From Gammaproteobacteria bacterium (GTDB lineage: Bacteria > Pseudomonadota > Gammaproteobacteria > Methylococcales > Methylococcaceae), in the NCBI GenBank assembly GCA_009922685.1, contig RFVA01000001.1, positions 1 to 64,000 on the forward strand: 64,000 bases of DNA, read 5' to 3'. The position numbers and the translations under genes were made by a program. Below the pieces are notes generated by a model, which saw nothing but the letters and a program-made list of their open reading frames with translations, had not been told where the DNA came from and ran no database searches. Below, in pieces: positions 44,828 through 51,797 of this stretch (position 1 is the first letter of the stretch; the number at the start of each line of letters is the position of its first letter).

Positions 44828-45945
44828 CTTGCTACCGACTCAGGCTCTTCTATCTGCTTTAATCCCTCGAGATAGTCTTGCCATTTTTGAACGGTGAGTT
44901 TCTGCAGCATCGGAACGACCGGATTGAGTTCAATAGGCGGCGCATCCCAATGGGCTTCATAGCCCTGCTGCTCCGCTTCAAGAGCAACCCCATCCTCGGC
45001 CAGCAACGGCTTGAACAATAGCGGCACAGAGGCATTCAACACGACCTGGGTCAGCCACTTGGGCGCATTGAGACTAATTAAAGGGATTTGCACGCTATCG
45101 AAATAGAAAACAAAGAACACCCGCGTAGTGGTTTCGTCGATTGGCAGCAGGAAACACCAATGCTTGATGCTGTCTCCGGTGTTCGACCATTGGTAAGGGT
45201 ACTCGTAACAGATTTCGATTGATCGGGTATTGACCCGTTTCCGGTTCACGAAAAACCGAGAAATCTTGCCCTCAGCCATATAGGTATCGTAGGTCAGGAA
45301 GACCTTTTGATCATCCGCCTCATAGTGGGTGAGCTTCGCATCGATAAATGGCTGATACTTCCGATGCAAAAAGGCATGGGCAAAGTCACAAATATTGTCG
45401 ATCACCATCGAGTGATGAGTCTTCCACGTGTAGTCGACAGTAAAACCTGCCCAGGGGTTATCCGACATCAATTCCGGGATGTCCGGAATCTGGTAGATGG
45501 TTGATTGAGCCACATCACCTGGAAACAGCCAGATCAACCCATAGCGAACAGCGACAGGGTAGGTCCGCAGTTGTTTCTTAATCAGCGGCTTCCCAAAGCT
45601 GTCATGGGAGTAGTCGGTCAACCAGCCTTCGCGATTAAAAGACCACCCATGGTAGGCACAACGAAGCTGACATTTTTCGACGGCTCCATGCGTCAGTTTC
45701 AAGTTACGGTGTGGGCAGCGATTCTGAACCGCGGCAAGAACGCCATCCTCACCGCGATATAGGGCGATCGAGAGATTCCAGAATTGGATCTCCTTCACTG
45801 CACCAGGTTTGACGTCCGCATCATATTCAACAGCATACCAACGATTGGGATCCATTCCGGATGCCCTAGCTTTCTGCCGTGGCGTGCGCGCCTCATCAAA
45901 ACTTGGGGGAGGTGCCGATTGACGATCATTCAAAGGATCCCGCAT
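44824..45945 (-). CDS. Rieske-type oxygenase, probable sterol C-4 demethylase (SdmA-like)
   Basis: 373 residues. The Rieske [2Fe-2S] domain has C77-x-H79 (CPHR) and C96-x2-H99 (CAYHGW). The catalytic domain has a mononuclear iron site around D183-N184, D187, H190 and H194 (DNICDFAHAFLH). Such oxygenases hydroxylate or demethylate large ring substrates at the membrane. Next to it lies an SDR, and divergent from both is a DHCR24-like gene. That combination matches SdmA, the bacterial Rieske oxygenase that removes C-4 methyl groups from sterols with SdmB. The substrate is inferred from the neighbours; another steroid-like or polycyclic substrate is possible. A GGAG site precedes the ATG. Confidence 0.75.
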   Translation of the reverse strand: MRDPLNDRQSAPPPSFDEARTPRQKARASGMDPNRWYAVEYDADVKPGAVKEIQFWNLSIALYRGEDGVLAAVQNRCPHRNLKLTHGAVEKCQLRCAYHGWSFNREGWLTDYSHDSFGKPLIKKQLRTYPVAVRYGLIWLFPGDVAQSTIYQIPDIPELMSDNPWAGFTVDYTWKTHHSMVIDNICDFAHAFLHRKYQPFIDAKLTHYEADDQKVFLTYDTYMAEGKISRFFVNRKRVNTRSIEICYEYPYQWSNTGDSIKHWCFLLPIDETTTRVFFVFYFDSVQIPLISLNAPKWLTQVVLNASVPLLFKPLLAEDGVALEAEQQGYEAHWDAPPIELNPVVPMLQKLTVQKWQDYLEGLKQIEEPESVAS

Positions 45946-46010
45946 GGGATTTCTCCAATTCCAAAAAGAAAATAATGCCCAACAATCAGAAGACTTAAGT
46001 CAGGCTGATA

Positions 46011-47027
46011 TTAGACCCTCGGCGCGATGACACCGCGCTTAACAAAGTCCTCGTAGGCCTCCTGAACGGCCTCTTTGAGCGGCGTAGGGCTAAATCCCAG
46101 CTCGTCTCGTGCCTTACTATGATCGACCTTGCGATGCATTTGAAGGAGTCTTACAGCGCCTGGCGTAAATCGCCGGGGCCGATTAGGAAAGAGGCGAAAC
46201 CAAGAGCGATCAGCGATCTCAGCCATCAAGGCCATCCACGCAGCCGGGAGTCTGAGGCGGGGCTTTGGGCGACCCGTGACCTCACCAAAGAGGCTCATCA
46301 GATCATCCACGCTCGAATAAGTCGAGCTGATGATGTATTTCTGGCCCGACCGGCCAGACTTCATAGCAAGCACATGACCTTCGACAATATCCCGGGTCGA
46401 GACAAACTCGAACCCCCCTGGAATATAGGCTCGAAGACTACCGTTGGCATAATCGATCAGCACCTGCCCCATGCGAGAAGGCACATAGTCATTGGGACCA
46501 ATAATGGCACAGGACGTCGCGACGACCACGTTGAGCCCCTCGGCATGCGCTCTAAGGCATTCATGCTCAACAAGATGTTTAGTGAAGCCATAAGGCATCT
46601 GCCGATCAAACGGATAGAAAGGCATCGATTCATCACTTGGACGCTCTGGGTCATGGCCCGTCGCGCTCAAGGAACCAGACACCACCACTTTTTGAACGCC
46701 TAAGCGGAGGGCTGCCTCAAGAATGTTGCGGGTACCCTGTACATTGACTTCATAGACTTCCCGTTTATGCGCCTTGTTGCCATCAATCGTCGAGACCATC
46801 GCGGCACAATGATAGATTTTGGAACAACCAAGGACAGCCCGCTGGACGGCCTCTGGATCTCGAAGGTCGCCATAAACTATCTCGACATCCAGACCTTGAA
46901 GAGCCCCGTGATCTCTGCCGGGGCGCTGAAAGACTCGCACTGTTTCGCCGTCTGAGAGCAAGCGACGCAAAAGATTAGCGCCAAGATGACCGGTGGCCCC
47001 TGTAATCAGAATTTTGTCCTGACTCAT
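46011..47027 (-). CDS. Extended SDR, probable 3-beta-hydroxysteroid dehydrogenase/decarboxylase (SdmB-like)
   Basis: 338 residues from the ATG 47027. A longer frame upstream would overlap the divergent gene and is not part of the family. The NAD(P)-binding motif TGATGHLG (9-16) and the catalytic pair Y146-x3-K150 are present, as are YGDLRDPEAV and YEVNVQGTRNILEAA of the extended 3-beta-HSD/isomerase group. With the Rieske oxygenase 65 bases downstream, it would oxidise the 3-hydroxyl and allow loss of the C-4 carboxyl group. The hopanoid-associated epimerase HpnA is a related alternative, but no hopanoid gene is nearby. Confidence 0.72.
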   Translation of the reverse strand: MSQDKILITGATGHLGANLLRRLLSDGETVRVFQRPGRDHGALQGLDVEIVYGDLRDPEAVQRAVLGCSKIYHCAAMVSTIDGNKAHKREVYEVNVQGTRNILEAALRLGVQKVVVSGSLSATGHDPERPSDESMPFYPFDRQMPYGFTKHLVEHECLRAHAEGLNVVVATSCAIIGPNDYVPSRMGQVLIDYANGSLRAYIPGGFEFVSTRDIVEGHVLAMKSGRSGQKYIISSTYSSVDDLMSLFGEVTGRPKPRLRLPAAWMALMAEIADRSWFRLFPNRPRRFTPGAVRLLQMHRKVDHSKARDELGFSPTPLKEAVQEAYEDFVKRGVIAPRV

Positions 47028-47162
47028 GAATGATGAATGGTTCTTAGAATAATGGGCCAATGTTAACATGACCGTGTTGTGAGCGACCCCTTTAGAGACC
47101 TTCCGGGCATCCCCCCTCAAGGAAACGCGCTCACCCTCACTCACGCTTCCCGATTGAACCTC

Positions 47163-48758
47163 ATGTCTAGCGAAAAAACATCCTCCGGCCAGCTTTTTGA
47201 ATACATTCTGACCCATCACCGCGGTTTGTTTGCAACCGTCTTTCTGCTGCCGATTTCCTGTCTCTACACCGGTTTTGTCTACCTCCGTAATCATGTTCTT
47301 TTTAGAATGCGGTCGGCACCGGCCCGTCACGAGCAGCGGGTTTTAGAGGTTGTCCGGCAAATCGAACAATGGCAGCAGGACGGCGCCAAGGAAAAGCTCT
47401 GCACCGCGCGTTCCGGCTGGCAGACCATGAGCGAAATGGTCCCAAAATATAAATTATCCCGGCGCAACATCCATATCGACCTCTATGACATCCTATCCAT
47501 TGATGAAGAGCGTCAGACCGTTCGGGTTGAGCCTCTCGCGAGTATGGGACAAATATCGAGAACGTTAATACAACGTGGCTGGATTTTGCCTGTAGTCCCA
47601 GAGCTCGATGATCTCACGGTTGGCGGCCTCATTATGGGCTTTGGCGTTGAAACCAGCAGTCACAAGTGGGGACTTTTTCAGTCCATCTGCGTGGCCTTCG
47701 ATCTGGTGACAGCCGAAGGCAAACTGCTGCACTGCAGCGAGACCGAGAATAGCGAACTCTTTCATTTAATTCCTTGGAGCCATGGCACCCTTGGATTCTT
47801 AGTGGCCGCAGAACTCAAGATTATTCCCGCAAGAAAGTATGTCCGTGTGGCCTATGAGCCTTACACCACGCTGAATGGCTTAACCGAGGCTTTTGATCGA
47901 GCCTCGCGGGATACCGACCATAACGAGTTTGTGGAAGCCCTGATGTACAGCCGGGAAAGCGGCGTCCTCATGACCGCCGTCATGACCGATCAACCCCAAG
48001 ACGATGGCCCAATCAATGCGATCGGTCGGTGGTATAAGCCTTGGTTCTATAAACATGTCGAAGGCCTCTTAGGCCACGGGCACTCGCGGGTCGAATACCT
48101 CCCTCTCAGGGATTATCTTCACCGGCATACCCGGAGCTACTTCTGGGCGATGGAAGAAATCATCACCTTTGGCAACCATCCCCTGTTTCGTTTTGCCCTA
48201 GGGTGGGCACTCCCACCCCGTATCGAACTGCTCAAATATACCGAAACAGAAACCACCCGAAGGCTTCGCGAACAGCATCATGTGGTGCAGGACATGCTGA
48301 TGCCGATGGCCCTCCTGAAGCCCTCGATCGAATATTTTGATGATCATTTCGATCTTTACCCCTTGTGGCTCTCACCGATGGCGGTCTTTGAAAACCCAAA
48401 GCATCTCGGGCTTATTCACCCCTACCGCCTCCCGGATGGGCGCCTTGATGAGATGTATGTGGACATCGGTGCCTACGGGACCCCGAAAAAGCCTGGCTTC
48501 GATGGCCGCAAAGCGCTTCCAGAACTCGAACAGTTTGTCATTGATCACCAGGGCTATCAGGCCCTTTATGCCAAGACGTTGTTATCAGAAAAGGACTTCC
48601 GAAGGATGTTCGATCACACGGACTATGACCAGCTCCGGGAGTCATTGCCCTACTGCAAGCAAGCTTTTGGCGAGATCTACGATAAGGTCTCATCTAAAGG
48701 TCGAATTTCTCCGGTTGAGATGCGCAAGCTCAAAAGCAACGAGGTCCCGGCAGAGTGA
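47163..48758 (+). CDS. Delta-24-sterol reductase (DHCR24/seladin-1-like)
   Basis: 531 residues from the ATG 47163; an in-frame GTG at 47079 would add 28 residues without similarity. The protein follows animal DHCR24 from end to end. It has an N-terminal membrane helix (about 21-40) with the SAPxxHEQRV motif after it, a PCMH-type FAD-binding domain with LPVVPELDDLTVGG and GLFQSIC, the segment NAIGRWYKPWFYKHVE, LPLRDYLHRHTRSYFW, and REQHHVVQDMLMP. The reaction is NADPH-dependent reduction of the C24-C25 double bond of the sterol side chain. Its divergence from the SdmAB-like pair with a short shared promoter region supports a sterol role. Confidence 0.85.
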   Translation: MSSEKTSSGQLFEYILTHHRGLFATVFLLPISCLYTGFVYLRNHVLFRMRSAPARHEQRVLEVVRQIEQWQQDGAKEKLCTARSGWQTMSEMVPKYKLSRRNIHIDLYDILSIDEERQTVRVEPLASMGQISRTLIQRGWILPVVPELDDLTVGGLIMGFGVETSSHKWGLFQSICVAFDLVTAEGKLLHCSETENSELFHLIPWSHGTLGFLVAAELKIIPARKYVRVAYEPYTTLNGLTEAFDRASRDTDHNEFVEALMYSRESGVLMTAVMTDQPQDDGPINAIGRWYKPWFYKHVEGLLGHGHSRVEYLPLRDYLHRHTRSYFWAMEEIITFGNHPLFRFALGWALPPRIELLKYTETETTRRLREQHHVVQDMLMPMALLKPSIEYFDDHFDLYPLWLSPMAVFENPKHLGLIHPYRLPDGRLDEMYVDIGAYGTPKKPGFDGRKALPELEQFVIDHQGYQALYAKTLLSEKDFRRMFDHTDYDQLRESLPYCKQAFGEIYDKVSSKGRISPVEMRKLKSNEVPAE

Positions 48759-48762
48759 TCCT

Positions 48763-48785
48763 CTGGCCGGATCATCACCGGCCAG
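48763..48785. terminator. Bidirectional hairpin between convergent genes
   Basis: CTGGCCGG and CCGGCCAG form a perfect 8-bp GC-rich stem with a 7-base loop, filling most of the 38-bp gap between the DHCR24-like gene and the convergent OmpA-like gene. Confidence 0.6.
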
Positions 48786-48796
48786 ATGCGCTCTAT

Positions 48797-50647
48797 TTAG
48801 AAAATACCGAAGGGGTCATACCACTCTGGCTCCTTAGGCGGCGGCGGTGGTGTCGGGGCCTTGTATTTCGCCTTTGGACGAGGCGGCGGCAATGGATCAT
48901 TCGCCGGTGGCCGGCTTTCCCGATCCAACGTGGCCGGTTCTTTCAAGGACGAGGGTGGATTAGGACTTTTCCTCTGTGAGGTCTGATCTTTTTGATCATC
49001 GCTGTCTTTCAAAGGCGCGACCGATTCATCCTGATAGGGCCTTGAGCGGCCCGACTCACCGGATCTAGGCGCAATCACCTCCCCATCCAGGGTTCTTATC
49101 GTATGGGGCAGCTTGACCGCGGGGGGGTCTACCCGGTTCGGGTCAATATCAGCCGGTAATTCCACGGGCTCTGCTTTTTCCCTCGGAGGCACAGGTGCAG
49201 GGGCTGTGAGCTCGCACGGAAAAAGAGCATCACAGACCTGGAGCACTTTAAAGTCGATCCGTTGACTCCAGAAAGCCACTGAAGACTGATCTTCTGTCAT
49301 CAAAGGCTTATCACTAACAAGACCTCGCGCTTTGAGCCTAGAGGCCGGAACCCCCGCTTGAAGAAAGGCATCCCGAACCGCATTGGCCCGCTCATTGGCC
49401 AACCTAAGACTTTGGCTCTGAGAGGACTGCTTCAAGGTCTGAGCGGCTACTTCAAGCACAAAGGGCGGCTCCAGCGTTTTCAATATGCCTGCGACGGGTG
49501 TAACCACCTCCCTAGCGTCCTCTGGGAACACCGAGCTGCCTTCTTCAAAGCGAACGATCCAGCGATTAAGAATGGCGATCAAGTCTTCCAGCTTATAGCC
49601 AGGTTGAAGGGTCGCCAGTTGATTCAACACCAAATGCTTTGCATCCTGAGACAACTCAACTTCTTCACTTCTGAGATAACCGTAACGATAGCCAGGGCCC
49701 ATGGCCGCTTTAAGGCTCCGTAAGACGCTTTCACGATCTGTTTCATTGATCCAACCGCCTACCCTGACCGTGACCCCATCCATGCGCACATCCAGGCCTC
49801 GAATATCAAGCTGGGGAAGAATCCGATCCATAATCGCCAGCCAGGGCGGTGGGGCCAGTGAAGGATCTATTTGGAGATCGCCCTGAACGCGAGGTTGTCC
49901 AAAAAACTTTTGGAGCTGGTCAACGACCTTTGCCTTCCCTTCAAAACCATTGACGGTGCCGCTAAAGATAAACTGGCCCGCCTCATTGCGTATGAAAAAT
50001 TTGGCCTGAGGCTTGGTCATATCCACCACAGGGGTTTCAGGGGGAGTCACCACCATAGGAGGCGGTTCTTGTGCCGGCGGCGGGTTCGACGGCGCTGGAT
50101 TTTTAAGAATATCCAAGCCTAAGAAAAGTCCCGACAGTAAAAGGATCAACACTCCCACGCTCCAGCCAAGCGTTGCCGAGAAACCCCTTTTGGGTGCGCG
50201 CCGACGATGGCGAAGGGGAAGACTCCGGGGGGCGATAGCCTCGGAAAAGTCCCGCTCAAAGAAATGAAGCATTTGCGGGGGCAACGTGGATGGGAGGCCC
50301 TCACCCAGTGCAAAGTAACGAATGAGCAAGGGAACCACAAAGGCCATCGCCGTTCGAACCCGGGCATTGGCAAGGCCCAGTTTTTTGCCCATTTCCTGAA
50401 TGCTGGCGCTGCCAACCAAGTTTTCAAGGACTGCTGGGTCCAATGGCTTAACCGGCTTTTTGGGGTTCTGCCAAAGACTCACCTCTTCTTCAAGTCCGGC
50501 CGCTTTGAGATGACCAATGAATCCCTGAAGCCCCCCGAGACGTTCTTCAAACAGCATTTTGGCGGTTTCAGCGACCAGTGGCCCTGCTTTAAGGCCAAGC
50601 CCGAAACTATCCGCGGTTTCGCGAACGATATTACTCAATAATTCCAT
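48797..50647 (-). CDS. YidB-like/OmpA-like fusion protein with a Pro-rich tail
   Basis: 616 residues. The N-terminal 125 residues resemble YidB/DUF937 (GLQGFIGHLKAAGLEEEV, then a helix-turn-helix-like QEMGKKLGLANARVRTAMAF). A membrane segment lies at about 158-178, followed by a Pro-rich linker. A BON-like region (about 205-345) precedes an OmpA-like peptidoglycan-binding domain (EGSSVFPEDAREVV to SLRLANERANAVRDAFLQAGVP, about 365-475). The last 130 residues are Pro/Ser/Lys-rich and end in EPEWYDPFGIF. It probably spans the inner membrane and reaches the cell wall. The order of domains is uncommon and no exact family name was recognised. Confidence 0.65.
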   Translation of the reverse strand: MELLSNIVRETADSFGLGLKAGPLVAETAKMLFEERLGGLQGFIGHLKAAGLEEEVSLWQNPKKPVKPLDPAVLENLVGSASIQEMGKKLGLANARVRTAMAFVVPLLIRYFALGEGLPSTLPPQMLHFFERDFSEAIAPRSLPLRHRRRAPKRGFSATLGWSVGVLILLLSGLFLGLDILKNPAPSNPPPAQEPPPMVVTPPETPVVDMTKPQAKFFIRNEAGQFIFSGTVNGFEGKAKVVDQLQKFFGQPRVQGDLQIDPSLAPPPWLAIMDRILPQLDIRGLDVRMDGVTVRVGGWINETDRESVLRSLKAAMGPGYRYGYLRSEEVELSQDAKHLVLNQLATLQPGYKLEDLIAILNRWIVRFEEGSSVFPEDAREVVTPVAGILKTLEPPFVLEVAAQTLKQSSQSQSLRLANERANAVRDAFLQAGVPASRLKARGLVSDKPLMTEDQSSVAFWSQRIDFKVLQVCDALFPCELTAPAPVPPREKAEPVELPADIDPNRVDPPAVKLPHTIRTLDGEVIAPRSGESGRSRPYQDESVAPLKDSDDQKDQTSQRKSPNPPSSLKEPATLDRESRPPANDPLPPPRPKAKYKAPTPPPPPKEPEWYDPFGIF

Positions 50648-50849
50648 TGCCTAAGATCCACCCATGAAAATGACCCGACACAAGGGGTCCTACTAACGAT
50701 CATGAGGCATCATAAACCCTCACGTAGATCGCGGGAAATTGAATCGCATGCAACGGTCGGTAAGATTGATTCTTTAGGAGAGAAAGACCTCAAAGGCGGT
50801 CTTTGTATTCGCTCAAAGTAAGGAGCTGCTGGCCTTCATAAGGAAAGAA

Positions 50850-50892
50850 GGTGGGGATCAGTAGCCATAGCAAATCGCTACGGATTCCCACC
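50850..50892. ncRNA. Long stem-loop, possible structured RNA
   Basis: GGTGGGGATC (50850-50859) pairs with GATTCCCACC (50883-50892) with one G-T wobble. After an A/G mismatch the stem continues with GTAGC/GCTAC, closing an 11-base loop. That gives 15 paired positions in 43 bases. No T-run follows on either strand, so a simple terminator is unlikely; an RNA regulator, a protein-binding site or a remnant repeat are options. Confidence 0.4.
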
Positions 50893-50938
50893 TCAGGACT
50901 TATTCATGTGGGAAGATCAATGTCTGTTAGGGAACCGT

Positions 50939-51037
50939 TCATTGATCCGAATCGCCGAGCGTCTTGACGACCGCGCCGACCAGAATGCCGAGACTCACAA
51001 ACATGGAGGTCACTACAAGAATCGTAGACATTTCCAT
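50939..51037 (-). CDS. Possible 32-residue single-span membrane protein
   Basis: An ATG at 51037 with a GGAG site (complement of 51044-51047, 6-base spacing) opens a 32-codon frame ending in TGA at 50939. The peptide is one hydrophobic helix (STILVVTSMFVSLGILVGAVV) followed by a short polar end (KTLGDSDQ). The ribosome site, the well-formed membrane span and its place in an otherwise empty region argue for a real small protein. It could also be chance. Confidence 0.45.
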   Translation of the reverse strand: MEMSTILVVTSMFVSLGILVGAVVKTLGDSDQ

Positions 51038-51377
51038 AACCATCTCCAGTAATTAAAAGGGGCAGCGTCAGATTCGCTTAATGAACCGCAAGATGAAAGA
51101 GTCCAGGTGGAGGCAAATTGTTTACCATATGAATCACACTTACTGCTTTGGCCCCTGTTTTGTGCAAATTACGCACACAATTGGTCATGCCCGACCCTCG
51201 CTGGGCGGACCCTCCCATCCTGGTGATGGCCCTTAAAGGATCGTATTAGCCTCATCTCCCGAACACCGGGGCAGCCAGATGGGACTCCAGCACTTGAACA
51301 GAAGCACCACAGGATGGCCTGTGAATTGCTAGGTGGTTTAAAGATTCATTCTTCCTGCAAGCATCAAGGAGCTATCG

Positions 51378-51794
51378 GTGGGGCAGATTTTCGCGCTCGG
51401 ACAACGTATCGGCGACTGGGTTATCGTGGATGAGGTGGAACGTCTTAACCACGATGCACGCTATCTATGCCAATGTATCTGTGGAACCGAGAAGGTGCTC
51501 TCGGCGGCAACCCTCCGTCGTGGCAGTTCACTGCATTGTGGATGTCAAAAACACCTAGCAACCGGAGTGACACTTGATCAAAAAAAAATGCCCATCCCCC
51601 ACTCTATTGAGGACTTTGACTTGATCCACAAGGGATACCTGCCATTGGCAGATCAAGTCAGTCCCCGTGATGGCTGCCCCACCTGGTCGCTAAACGCATG
51701 GGCTGACATTCTCGGCATCACGCGATCAGAGCTCATCATTTCTCTTAAGGCCGCAGGAAATCGCTTCGAATCGAGCGTAAGGATGGCGGAGTAA
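51378..51794 (+). CDS. Zinc-ribbon protein of unknown function upstream of the phosphorylase-kinase-like gene
   Basis: 138 residues starting at a GTG with an AGGAG site (51368-51372). The N-terminal 60 residues form a domain seen in phage and mobile-element proteins, with opening FALGQRIGDWVIVDEV, then CQCICGTEKVL and a closing HCGCQKH, probably a zinc ribbon of four or five cysteines. The C-terminal half (SLNAWADILGITRSELIISLKAAG) looks like a helix-turn-helix. It may bind nucleic acid. Only 3 bases separate it from the 1095-codon gene, so the two are co-translated. A function is not known. Confidence 0.6.
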   Translation: MGQIFALGQRIGDWVIVDEVERLNHDARYLCQCICGTEKVLSAATLRRGSSLHCGCQKHLATGVTLDQKKMPIPHSIEDFDLIHKGYLPLADQVSPRDGCPTWSLNAWADILGITRSELIISLKAAGNRFESSVRMAE

Positions 51795-51797
51795 TTC

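Larger units (their letters stand above)
50648..51377. other. 730-bp gene-poor region
   Basis: No long gene lies here. It contains a strong stem-loop at 50850-50892 and a 32-codon membrane ORF on the minus strand (50939-51037), both listed separately. The remainder carries the upstream regulatory region of the phosphorylase-kinase-like unit. No convincing promoter was assigned. Confidence 0.6.

Noticed and set aside
46119-46703. 194-codon plus-strand open frame inside the SDR gene
   Set aside because: It lies antisense to a well-conserved SDR and shows no domain, signal peptide or ribosome site.
46011-47027. Hopanoid-associated epimerase HpnA instead of an SdmB-like enzyme
   Set aside because: The families are related, but no hopanoid genes are nearby, while a Rieske oxygenase and a DHCR24-like gene flank it. 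The alternative is kept as a minor possibility.
47028-47330. Upstream extension of the SDR gene to 47330
   Set aside because: The added residues have no SDR similarity and would overlap the divergent DHCR24-like gene; the ATG at 47027 places the NAD(P) motif at the normal distance from the N-terminus.
51144-51170. Sigma-54-like promoter (TTGGCCCC...GTGCAA) upstream of the phosphorylase-kinase-like unit
   Set aside because: The GG (51150-51151) and GC (51164-51165) are separated by 12 bases instead of the required 10, so the element does not fit sigma-54.
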